From: Kiritimatiellia bacterium
GTDB taxonomy: Bacteria > Verrucomicrobiota > Kiritimatiellia > SLAD01
Length of the DNA: 7,669 bases
NCBI GenBank assembly: GCA_007125875.1
Contig: SLCI01000167.1
Coordinates: forward strand, 1 to 7,669
Direction: 5' to 3'
In this document: one piece after another, positions 1 through 5,914 of the stretch
Layout: every line of letters begins with the position of its first letter
How positions within the stretch are numbered: position 1 is the stretch's first letter
The notes under the pieces: generated by a model
Database searches by the model: none
The model's input: the letters and a program-made list of their open reading frames with translations, nothing else
What the model was told of the DNA's origin: nothing
Position numbers and translations under genes: made by a program

Positions 1-557
1 AGGAAGAAAATATCTGTCGTACGTCCATCCGGCGATCCGAACGGTACGGGATGTTGGGCGCGGCCGATCACCACGAACGAGTCTTCCGACATGTAGGGCT
101 CGTGATTCTTGGCATGCAACAACGCAATGCCGCCGGCCAAGGCCGTGGAGCACATTTGCTCGCGTTCTTGAATCGCCGCCAGCAAGTCGCCCGGGTAATT
201 GAGAAGCTCCGTATCCTCCGCTAGCTTCACCATATCGCGAATGACCGAGCTTTTTGTTTTAGCTTTCAGCGCGGGTTCAATGAAGGAGGCTTTAATGAGC
301 TCGGGTATGATCGCGCTCTTGGCCGAAAGATCGTGCGTCTTCGCCGACGAGACTTCATGGTAAGAAGACAGCTCTGGTTCGGAGAAGCCCAGAATACGGC
401 GCGAGGCCCAGGAATCGATTTCCTTTTGACGGAAGACAACCCGATCCCCCTGACGATCAAAGGGTATCTCACGGCGTCGCACCAGCAGTTCCAAATCCTG
501 CGTCGACACATGGAGGTAGTCGGCTAACTCCTGAATATTGAAGACCTTGTATGACAT
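1..557 (-). CDS. Helix-turn-helix / PTS EIIA (PtsN-like) domain protein, 3' end cut by window
   Basis: Partial gene: 185 codons are visible and it continues past the left edge. Residues about 5-52 form an excisionase/MerR-like winged helix-turn-helix: FNIQELADYLHVS, then an arginine-rich stretch and VVFRQKEIDSW. After a polar linker (about 53-85), residues from about 86 on match the fructose/nitrogen-type EIIA fold. The match includes CSTALAGGIALLHAKNH, where H148 sits at the usual phosphorylated histidine of the (I/L)PHxR motif, and SFVVIGRAQHPVPFGSPDG. EIIA domains accept phosphate from HPr or NPr. With a DNA-binding domain in front, this is more likely a phosphorylation-sensitive regulator than a sugar transporter subunit. 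That role is inferred. The active-site context is LLH instead of the common IPH. The ATG at 557 was chosen because the HTH begins directly after it; no strong Shine-Dalgarno is visible, and in-frame GTG/TTG codons lie upstream. The gene is divergent from hisB. Confidence 0.88.
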   Translation of the reverse strand, partial: MSYKVFNIQELADYLHVSTQDLELLVRRREIPFDRQGDRVVFRQKEIDSWASRRILGFSEPELSSYHEVSSAKTHDLSAKSAIIPELIKASFIEPALKAKTKSSVIRDMVKLAEDTELLNYPGDLLAAIQEREQMCSTALAGGIALLHAKNHEPYMSEDSFVVIGRAQHPVPFGSPDGRTTDIFF

Positions 558-588
558 GACTTTACACACACTCAACAACGACTGCGGC

Positions 589-616
589 ACTATGCCATGA
601 TCGATAGAAATCGCAA
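589..616 (-). promoter_or_regulatory. Possible sigma70-type promoter for the HTH-EIIA gene
   Basis: On the minus strand TTGCGA (611-616) is followed after 16 bp by CATAGT (589-594). Each hexamer matches the consensus at four of six positions. It would give a leader of roughly 25 nt before the ATG at 557. The match is weak and is offered only as the best candidate between this gene and the 144-bp element. Confidence 0.22.
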
Positions 617-634
617 GCCAATTGCATCAATGTG

Positions 635-778
635 CAGCCATTCTCATTTTGGCCTCTGCGGCTCACCGGGACGGTTCGCCCTACCACGCGAATCCCAGCA
701 CTTTAAGGAAAAAATGGTAGGGCGAGGCGTCTCTGCCGAGCCGCGATTCGGAGTGGGAGGCCAAAATGAGAATTGCTG
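635..778. mobile_element. 144-bp palindromic element with 22-bp terminal inverted repeats (MITE-like)
   Basis: The left end (635-656) and right end (757-778) are inverted copies of each other over 22 bp with one mismatch. They share a perfect 17-bp core, ATTCTCATTTTGGCCTC on the left and its reverse complement on the right, plus CAGC at the outer tips. Immediately outside lie ATCAATGTG (626-634) and ATCAACGTG (779-787), a 9-bp direct repeat with one mismatch that resembles an aged target-site duplication. No convincing protein is encoded inside. Terminal inverted repeats, a flanking duplication, small size and lack of a transposase fit a non-autonomous transposable element mobilised in trans. 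The alternatives are a conserved structured RNA or a regulatory element of the divergent his/EIIA promoters. I do not recognise the family. Confidence 0.6.
658..744. repeat. Nested inverted repeats inside the 144-bp element
   Basis: Within the terminal repeats two further complementary pairs are nested in order. GCGGCTC (658-664) pairs with GAGCCGC (738-744), and CGCCCTACCA (677-686) pairs with TGGTAGGGCG (715-724), with one extra A-T pair outside the second. A small hairpin, ACCG-GGA-CGGT (665-675), can form between them on the left side. The apical loop is 687-714 and is purine-rich on its 3' side. Together with the terminal repeats this would fold into one long interrupted rod in RNA or extruded DNA. 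Confidence 0.6.
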
Positions 779-801
779 ATCAACGTGCGGGAACTTCCGT
801 G

Positions 802-829
802 TTGACGTGATTATGGCACCACGTATTCT
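802..829 (+). promoter_or_regulatory. Candidate sigma70-type promoter of the hisB operon
   Basis: TTGACG (802-807, five of six to consensus) and TATTCT (824-829, four of six) are separated by 16 bp. The expected transcription start, about seven bases after the -10 box, falls at or next to base 836, the A of the hisB ATG. If this promoter is used the mRNA would be leaderless, which fits the lack of a Shine-Dalgarno before hisB. It lies just outside the right end of the 144-bp element. Confidence 0.4.
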
Positions 830-835
830 CACGAC

Positions 836-1435
836 ATGAATACACGTAAGGCAGAATGGACGCGCGAGACCACCGAAACGCAAATCGAGGCCTCGTTAAA
901 TCTTGATGGTAGCGGGACGTACAGCATCGATACCGGTATCCCGTTTTTTAATCACATGTTGGAGTTGATGACCAAGCATGCGCTCTTCGATTGCACATTA
1001 AAGGCAACAGGTGATTTACCGGTCGATTATCATCATACCGTTGAGGATGTTGGGATCGTTTTGGGTAAACTGGTTTCCGACGCACTCGGTGACCGCAAGG
1101 GTATTGCGCGTTATGGGTATTCATTGCTGCCGATGGATGATGCGCTGGCACAAGTGGCGATTGATTTAGGTGGGCGTCCTTATCTCGTCTATAAAGTAAC
1201 CAACCGTAAGCGCAAAATCCGCGACTTTGACTTGCATATCATTGAGCATTTCTTTCGCTCATTTTGTGATCAAGCGCGCATGAACCTGCACATTATCCAA
1301 CCATACGGTGACGACGTGCATCATGCGTATGAAGCGATTTTCAAAGGCGTAGCGCGGGCGCTGTATATGGCGTGTGCGAGGGACGCGCGTGTGCAAGGTG
1401 TGCCTTCCAGTAAAGGTCGAGTGGAAGGAACCTGA
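836..1435 (+). CDS. hisB: Imidazoleglycerol-phosphate dehydratase (HisB, single-domain)
   Basis: Dehydrates imidazoleglycerol phosphate to imidazole-acetol phosphate in histidine biosynthesis; cytoplasmic and Mn-dependent. The 199 residues cover the whole dehydratase domain with no fused histidinol phosphatase, unlike the bifunctional enterobacterial protein. The duplicated metal motifs are present: HHTVED (H66, H67, E70) and HHAYEA (H162, H163, E166), with the companion histidines H40 (FFNHML) and H138 (EHFF). GDLPVDYHHT, LPMDDALA and the C-terminal VPSSKG are also family signatures. The usual FFDHML is FFNHML here, a mild change. An in-frame TGA at 803 and no other start after it fix the ATG at 836. 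No Shine-Dalgarno is visible. It is the first gene of the operon, and its stop overlaps the hisH start by one base (TGATG). Confidence 0.97.
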   Translation: MNTRKAEWTRETTETQIEASLNLDGSGTYSIDTGIPFFNHMLELMTKHALFDCTLKATGDLPVDYHHTVEDVGIVLGKLVSDALGDRKGIARYGYSLLPMDDALAQVAIDLGGRPYLVYKVTNRKRKIRDFDLHIIEHFFRSFCDQARMNLHIIQPYGDDVHHAYEAIFKGVARALYMACARDARVQGVPSSKGRVEGT

Positions 1436-2073
1436 TGTCGGCTAGAATTGGTATTATTGATTACGGGATGGGTAATCTCGGAAGCGTGACCAATGCGTGT
1501 CGCTATCTGAACCTCAGCGCCGGTATCATTACGAAACCGGACGAGATCGACCAATATACGGCGTTGATTTTGCCGGGCGTCGGGGCCTTTGGCGATTGTG
1601 TGAGCCATTTAGTGGATCATGGCCTGCAAGAGCCATTACGTCAGTGGATCCAAGCCGATCGCCCGTTTTTGGGTATCTGTCTTGGTTTGCAGGTGCTGTT
1701 TGAAGGTTCCGAGGAATCGCCTGATGCGAAAGGTTTGGGTATATTCCCCGGTGTGGTCAGACGATTTCGTTTGCCGCCGGAATATAAAGTACCGCAGATT
1801 GGCTGGAGCCGTGTCCAGCAGCAAAAGTCCGAGTGTCCGCTGTTCCGTGATATCGCAGATAGCATGCACTTCTATTTTGTGCACTCATATTATGCGGATT
1901 CCGCGTCGGCGGACTTTACCGCCGGTATAACAACGTATGGTGTGGATTATACCTCTGCCCTCTGGCAGGGGAAAACGATGGCCGTGCAGTTCCATCCTGA
2001 AAAGAGTCAGCGACTGGGCCTGCAGATGTTGAGCAACTTTGCTGTTTGGGTGAAAGAGGAGATGGAACGTTGA
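1435..2073 (+). CDS. hisH: Imidazole glycerol phosphate synthase, glutamine amidotransferase subunit (HisH)
   Basis: Hydrolyses glutamine and channels ammonia to HisF, which makes imidazoleglycerol phosphate and AICAR; cytoplasmic heterodimer. At 212 residues it is full length for the family. It is a class I glutamine amidotransferase: IGIIDYGMGNLGSV at the N-terminus, the nucleophile elbow GICLGLQ with C82, the oxyanion-region PGVGAFG, and the catalytic His-Glu in FHPEKSQ (H187, E189). A good Shine-Dalgarno, GGAAGGAA (1423-1430), lies four bases before the ATG inside the hisB end. The ATG shares a base with the hisB stop, so translation is probably coupled. The partner gene hisF is not in this window and must be elsewhere. 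hisA begins within its last codons. Confidence 0.97.
   Translation: MSARIGIIDYGMGNLGSVTNACRYLNLSAGIITKPDEIDQYTALILPGVGAFGDCVSHLVDHGLQEPLRQWIQADRPFLGICLGLQVLFEGSEESPDAKGLGIFPGVVRRFRLPPEYKVPQIGWSRVQQQKSECPLFRDIADSMHFYFVHSYYADSASADFTAGITTYGVDYTSALWQGKTMAVQFHPEKSQRLGLQMLSNFAVWVKEEMER
2055..2061 (+). promoter_or_regulatory. Shine-Dalgarno site that selects the TTG start of hisA
   Basis: AGAGGAG lies inside the end of hisH, eight bases before TTG at 2070. It decides the start: the TTG at 2046 in the same frame would add eight residues that the HisA family lacks. Confidence 0.75.
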
Positions 2074-2795
2074 GTATTGCAATTTTACCAGCAATTGATT
2101 TGAAGGATGGACAGTGCGTCCGGTTACGGCAAGGCCGAGCTGATGATGTAACGGTGTATTCACCTGATCCTGTCCGTATGGCACGGCACTGGGCGGATGC
2201 TGGTGGCGATTATCTGCACGTGGTGGATTTGGACGGCGCGTTTGAGGGTGCCCCTGTCCATCAGGAAGTGATCGGACGGATGGTGGAGGCGATCGATATA
2301 CCGGTGGAAGTCGGTGGCGGCTTACGGACCGATGAGGATATTCAGCAGTTGCTGGGCTTGGGGGTAGCTCGTGTGATCCTGGGCACGCGCGCTTGTGCAT
2401 CACCCGAACACCTAGCTGAACTGATTGAGCGTTTTGGTGACCGTATTGCCGTCGGGATCGATGCGCGTGACGGACAGGTACAGGTTAAAGGTTGGACGGA
2501 AACAACGGCGATGAAGGCCACCGACCTGGCGCGTCAAATGGGCGAGGCGGGCGTGGCCACGATCATTTACACGGACACGGCTCGCGATGGCATGTTGCAC
2601 GGCGTGAATGTCGATGCCATGGCCGCGATCTGCAAGGCTACCGAGAGTGAAGTGATTGCGTCCGGCGGGGTGTCATCGGCAGACGACATTCGTGCCCTCA
2701 GCCAATTGCAGTGTGCAAATCTGACCGGGGCCATCGTTGGCAAGGCGTTATACGAAGAGCGGGTGTCCATTGCAGAGCTGAAAGCTGCACAATGA
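2070..2795 (+). CDS. hisA: Phosphoribosylformimino-5-aminoimidazole carboxamide ribotide isomerase (HisA)
   Basis: Carries out the Amadori-type isomerisation of ProFAR to PRFAR, the substrate of HisHF. It is a cytoplasmic TIM-barrel enzyme. The 241 residues are the normal length. The catalytic aspartates are D10 in ILPAIDLKDG and D169 in IYTDTARDGM. The phosphate-binding glycine segments VEVGGGLR and VIASGGVSS mark the two half-barrels, and D131 with the VGIDARDG strand is also typical. I place the start at TTG 2070 because the product then begins MSIAILPAID, as in other HisA proteins, and an SD precedes it. The start codon overlaps the hisH stop (TTGA). The GRADD loop after RLRQ is also typical. 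Its stop overlaps the start of the downstream M16 peptidase (ATGA). Confidence 0.97.
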   Translation: MSIAILPAIDLKDGQCVRLRQGRADDVTVYSPDPVRMARHWADAGGDYLHVVDLDGAFEGAPVHQEVIGRMVEAIDIPVEVGGGLRTDEDIQQLLGLGVARVILGTRACASPEHLAELIERFGDRIAVGIDARDGQVQVKGWTETTAMKATDLARQMGEAGVATIIYTDTARDGMLHGVNVDAMAAICKATESEVIASGGVSSADDIRALSQLQCANLTGAIVGKALYEERVSIAELKAAQ

Positions 2796-4078
2796 AGTTA
2801 AACTATCAAGAGTCTGTTCTCCCCAATAAAGTGCGCGTGCTCAGCGCTTACATGCCGCAAGTGCAGAGTGTGGCCTGCGGTATTTGGGCGGGTGTCGGTG
2901 GTCGCCACGAGACAAAGCGTCAGTCAGGCGTCAGCCACTTCATTGAGCATCTGCTCTTTAAGGGCACCGCGAAGCGCTCGGCCCGTGCCATCTCTCAAGC
3001 AATCGAAGGGCGCGGCGGATATTTCAATGCGTTTACGCAAGAGGAGGCGACCTGCTACTACTCGCGAATTGGTGCCAAGCATGCCTGGACAGCGCTGGAC
3101 GTGCTGACCGACATGTATATCGCGCCACGCTTTGCTCCGGCGGACATTGATAAGGAGCGGGGCGTCATCATAGAAGAGATCATGATGTATCGCGATCAGC
3201 CCAGCCAACTGGTGCAGGACTTTCTGGGCGAGTGCTTGTGGAATAATCATCCGGTTGGTCGTCCATTAATCGGAACGCCGGAAAATATAGTTCGCATGAG
3301 TCGCGAGGAAATCCTCGCCTTCAAAGACAAAAAATATACCGGCGCAAACACGTATCTCGCCTTTGCCGGCAAGGTGGACCATGACGAGTGTGTCGAACGG
3401 GCACAAAGAGCGATGGAACGCTTGCCAGGAAAACCCGCGCCGCGTTGTCCGCGCGTGACCGATCAGACGGGACAAACGCCCGTCTTGATTTATCCGAAAG
3501 AAATAGAACAAACGCATATGGCGTTAGGCCTGCGATTGTTCGGTCGCCGTGATCCGCGACGCTTCGCGCTGAAACTGCTAAGCGTGATACTTGGCGAGAA
3601 TATGAGTTCCCGACTTTTTCAGTCGGTTCGTGAAAAGCATGGATTGGCCTACTCAGTGCATAGTGGCATGCATCTGTTTGATGAAACGGGTGCTCTGGTC
3701 ATCAGTGCGGGACTGGAAAAGGCTAAGGCATTGAAGGCTCTGCAGCTTATCCTGGGCGAATTGAAGCGACTGACGGATCGGCGCGTGTCAGCGAATGAGC
3801 TGAAGCGTGCGAAAGATTATGCCATTGGACAACTTGAGATTGGCTTGGAAAGTACGATCAACCAGATGATGTGGATTGGTGAAAATAACCTTTCCTTTGG
3901 ACGCCTGATTCAGCCATCAGAGGTTATGGCCGCTTATCAGGCGGTTACGGCAGATGACCTGCTAGTGCTTGCACAAGAGGTGTTCAAGGCGGAACGCCTA
4001 AGCATCGCGCTGGTGACGCCCACAGAAGCGACTCCGTCGGAGGCGACTGTCTCGGCTGCGGTGAGCCAGTTGAGCTAA
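2792..4078 (+). CDS. M16 family zinc peptidase (processing-peptidase-like)
   Basis: A 428-residue protein with two M16 half-domains, the usual size of bacterial YmxG/MlpA-type or mitochondrial-processing-peptidase-like enzymes. The inverted zinc motif HxxEH is H49-F-I-E52-H53, and the third ligand E129 lies 76 residues on in KERGVIIEEI, as expected for active M16 enzymes. The second half contains SSRLFQSVREKHGLAYS, with the Arg and Tyr (R280, Y287) that contact substrate in this family. No signal peptide is seen, so it is probably cytoplasmic; its substrate is unknown. The ATG at 2792 overlaps the hisA stop. The frame stays open upstream to 2711, but the homologous region starts at MKLNYQESVLPNKVRV. 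There is no clear Shine-Dalgarno, so coupling to hisA is likely. The last 20 residues are Thr/Glu/Ala/Ser-rich with a small TPTEA/TPSEA repeat. Confidence 0.95.
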   Translation: MKLNYQESVLPNKVRVLSAYMPQVQSVACGIWAGVGGRHETKRQSGVSHFIEHLLFKGTAKRSARAISQAIEGRGGYFNAFTQEEATCYYSRIGAKHAWTALDVLTDMYIAPRFAPADIDKERGVIIEEIMMYRDQPSQLVQDFLGECLWNNHPVGRPLIGTPENIVRMSREEILAFKDKKYTGANTYLAFAGKVDHDECVERAQRAMERLPGKPAPRCPRVTDQTGQTPVLIYPKEIEQTHMALGLRLFGRRDPRRFALKLLSVILGENMSSRLFQSVREKHGLAYSVHSGMHLFDETGALVISAGLEKAKALKALQLILGELKRLTDRRVSANELKRAKDYAIGQLEIGLESTINQMMWIGENNLSFGRLIQPSEVMAAYQAVTADDLLVLAQEVFKAERLSIALVTPTEATPSEATVSAAVSQLS

Positions 4079-4089
4079 GGCGCTAAACT

Positions 4090-5016
4090 TTACGCGATAG
4101 TGTGATTTGCGCTCGATACGCGCGCAATCTTACCGCTCGGCGAGAATTCGAAATCAAGGTGTCCGAGCACCACGCCAGCATGGCCAACTTGCGAAATAAT
4201 CGTGGGCAATTGACCGGGCTTCTCAATCAGCGAGGGTTCGTCCAGCAATGTGTGGGTATGGCCGCCAATGATTAAGTCGATTCCATCGACAGCCTCGGCG
4301 ACATCGCGGTCACTGATCTGATCTGTTTCATACTCATAGCCTATGTGGCTGAGACATATGACCAAGTCACAGGCATAGTCGGAGCGCAGCGTATGGACGA
4401 TTCGCTCCGCGACGGGAATTGGTTGAAGGTATTCAACGCCTTCATGCAATTGAGGTAAAACGAGTGCCTCAAACGCGACACCGATACCTAGGATACCAAC
4501 CCGGATGCCGTCTACATCACGAATCATATAGGGCCGACAAAACGCACCCATTTCCGGTGCACCCGTAAAATCATAATTGGAGATCACGAAGGGGAACTGC
4601 GCTTTTGGCGCAACTTCGACAAAACCTTCCACGCGATTATCAAACTCATGATTCCCAATGGTGGACGCGTCGTAGCCCATCATTGACATGAGTTCAAAGT
4701 CGAGGGCCCCGCCGTAAAAGTTGAAGTACGGCGTGCCTTGAAAGGTGTCACCCGCATCCAATAATAGATTGTTGGGTCGCTTGTCGCGTAGCTTGTTGAT
4801 TAAGGCCGCCCGCCGTGTGATGCCTCCCAGCCCGGCGAAATCCCCCGATCCCTCTGGAAACGGATCAATTCTGGCATGGGTATCGTTGGTGTGCATGATG
4901 CTCAACACGCGGTTGCGCGATTGCGCACTATAGGCGGTCAACGGCGTTAGGCCACCCAGGCCGATTCCGGCACTTACTGCGCTTACTTGTTTGAGAAAGT
5001 CTTTTCTAGTGATCAT
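4090..5016 (-). CDS. Exported metallophosphatase, catalytic half of a 5'-nucleotidase (UshA/CpdB-like)
   Basis: 308 residues, containing only the N-terminal calcineurin-like domain of the 5'-nucleotidase family. The dimetal motifs appear in order: TNDTHAR (D45, H47), LLDAGDTFQG (D90), IGNHEFD (N122, H123), LSHIGYE (H224) and GGHTHT (H253, H255). The protein stops just after this domain, where UshA would continue into its substrate-binding domain; that domain is encoded by the gene just upstream. The N-terminus ITRKDFLKQ followed by a Gly/Ala/Leu-rich stretch and AYSAQ resembles a Tat signal with an R-K pair in place of R-R. I chose ATG 5016 because AAGGAG lies seven bases upstream and the signal peptide begins there. 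A longer frame from 5061 overlaps the upstream gene and lacks these features. It is likely to hydrolyse nucleotides or other phosphoesters in the periplasm. Confidence 0.93.
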   Translation of the reverse strand: MITRKDFLKQVSAVSAGIGLGGLTPLTAYSAQSRNRVLSIMHTNDTHARIDPFPEGSGDFAGLGGITRRAALINKLRDKRPNNLLLDAGDTFQGTPYFNFYGGALDFELMSMMGYDASTIGNHEFDNRVEGFVEVAPKAQFPFVISNYDFTGAPEMGAFCRPYMIRDVDGIRVGILGIGVAFEALVLPQLHEGVEYLQPIPVAERIVHTLRSDYACDLVICLSHIGYEYETDQISDRDVAEAVDGIDLIIGGHTHTLLDEPSLIEKPGQLPTIISQVGHAGVVLGHLDFEFSPSGKIARVSSANHTIA

Positions 5017-5020
5017 GAGC

Positions 5021-5794
5021 TCACTCCTTAATCGTGATGCGGCCATCCAGCACAGGTTCAATCTGATCGATTTCGCGTAAATACTCGATAAAGGCGTCGC
5101 GAATGAGAATCGGAATATCCACTCGCTCTAGCGGCGACCATAGGGTAGGAACTTCGCCGCCACCGTTGGCCATCCACTCGTTGGTCACTAGCCAGTATGT
5201 TTGGTCGGGATCAACGGGCTCTCCGCCAACCGTGATATCGTGCCCTTGATTTCCCTCAATCACCATACGCATGCCACTGATTGGTTCACCACCATAAATG
5301 GCCAGCTCATTGGCAATCGATTGCAGCTGCTCGCCAGTAAACTTGAGTAGAGCCATATAATTTTCGAACGGCATCAGCTCAAAAATAGTGCCCACGGTAA
5401 TATCGCCTTTGGGCAAAGGGATTCGCAGGCCGCGATGATTCATCAGGGCAATATCGACCGGTCCATCGTGGGCTTTTTCTGCCACCACCAGTAGAATGTC
5501 TGCGGCTAGATTGCCGAGGGAGGTTTCCGGTTGTCCGACTTCCATGACTTCAGGAGACGTGGTAAGGCGCTCATTCATGACCCGTATCAGATCTTGTTGG
5601 TAAGGGGCAATGTGCTCTGCAATCGCCTCGTCTGGCGCGATCTCGCCATCCACTCGAATGTAGCTCGAATCGAATCCTGAGCGTGTAACCTCGTCTTGTT
5701 CGACGTCTGGCGTGCACGCGGACGTTGTTAGGAGTAGGATGGCAATAACGCCTGAAAGCCAGTTTGCTTTAGTCAACATGCTGCAAGATCTCAT
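5021..5794 (-). CDS. Lipoprotein with 5'-nucleotidase C-terminal (substrate-binding) domain
   Basis: 257 residues. The N-terminus has a hydrophobic core (about 12-25) followed by TTSAC with C27, a probable lipoprotein cysteine, although the -3 position is Thr rather than Leu. Residues about 75-250 match the C-terminal domain of the UshA/5'-nucleotidase family: ETSLGNLAADILL, ALMNHRGLRIPLPKGDIT, LMPFENYMALLKFTGEQL and TYWLVTNEWMANGGGEVPTL. In UshA this domain supplies the aromatic pocket for the nucleoside and follows the catalytic domain in one chain. Here it stands alone and precedes the metallophosphatase gene by four bases. Two family signatures are altered: NxGGxR is NHRGLR and GGDGY is GGGEV. 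The ATG at 5794 has TAGGAG five bases upstream; an internal ATG at 5779 has no comparable site. It is probably membrane-anchored and partners the downstream protein. Confidence 0.9.
   Translation of the reverse strand: MRSCSMLTKANWLSGVIAILLLTTSACTPDVEQDEVTRSGFDSSYIRVDGEIAPDEAIAEHIAPYQQDLIRVMNERLTTSPEVMEVGQPETSLGNLAADILLVVAEKAHDGPVDIALMNHRGLRIPLPKGDITVGTIFELMPFENYMALLKFTGEQLQSIANELAIYGGEPISGMRMVIEGNQGHDITVGGEPVDPDQTYWLVTNEWMANGGGEVPTLWSPLERVDIPILIRDAFIEYLREIDQIEPVLDGRITIKE
5024..5029 (-). promoter_or_regulatory. Shine-Dalgarno fixing the metallophosphatase start
   Basis: AAGGAG, seven bases before the ATG at 5016. It is part of the last codons of the upstream gene, whose TGA stop follows it at once. 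This couples the two nucleotidase halves and favours the 308-residue start over the longer frame. Confidence 0.75.
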
Positions 5795-5799
5795 ATGAA

Positions 5800-5805
5800 C
5801 TCCTA
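5800..5805 (-). promoter_or_regulatory. Shine-Dalgarno of the nucleotidase C-domain lipoprotein
   Basis: TAGGAG lies five bases upstream of the ATG at 5794 and supports that start over the ATG at 5779. Confidence 0.65.
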
Positions 5806-5884
5806 TCGATCAGTGAAGGTATTAAACTAATGGAAAATAGATAGGAATCCAATACTATCCGTTACAGTAATTTCGCCTGCAAGC

Positions 5885-5914
5885 TTGCCCCAACGATCGG
5901 CTTTCTCGTATGTT
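5885..5914 (+). promoter_or_regulatory. Possible promoter of the phosphohexomutase pair
   Basis: TTGCCC (5885-5890) and TATGTT (5909-5914) are spaced 18 bp apart, each matching four of six consensus positions. Transcription would begin about 25 bases before the ATG at 5947. The match is weak, but it is the best candidate in the 152-bp divergent gap. I found no convincing counterpart for the minus-strand nucleotidase genes. Confidence 0.27.

Noticed and set aside
635..778. 6S RNA or SRP (4.5S) RNA
   Set aside because: The rod-like pairing and length are suggestive, but the SRP tetraloop and GGAAGGAAGCAG-like segment are absent, and I could not match the 6S central bubble pattern. The flanking direct repeat also favours insertion.
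824..832. A third copy of ATTCTCA (826-832) from the element ends
   Set aside because: Only seven bases match and the rest of the core is missing, so this is not evidence of another terminal repeat.
597..883. Small open frames through the 144-bp element, 597-779 on plus and 644-883 on minus
   Set aside because: Both run through the inverted repeats, have no SD and no recognisable protein features. Frames of 60-80 codons occur by chance at this base composition.
1885..2403. 172-codon minus-strand frame opposite hisH/hisA
   Set aside because: It is antisense to two certain genes, rich in Pro/Arg/His as expected of a shadow frame, and has no recognisable domain.
2711..2791. Longer N-terminus for the M16 peptidase
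   Set aside because: The extra 27 residues overlap hisA in another frame, are Cys/Arg-rich with no family similarity, and the ATGA overlap start fits the family N-terminus.
4036..4060. CTCC-GTC-GGAG hairpin near the end of the M16 gene as a terminator
   Set aside because: The stem is only four base pairs, lies inside the coding region and has no T-run after it.
5017..5061. Longer N-terminus for the metallophosphatase
   Set aside because: It would lie within the upstream gene, bury the Tat-like signal 15 residues in, and ignore the AAGGAG placed correctly for ATG 5016.
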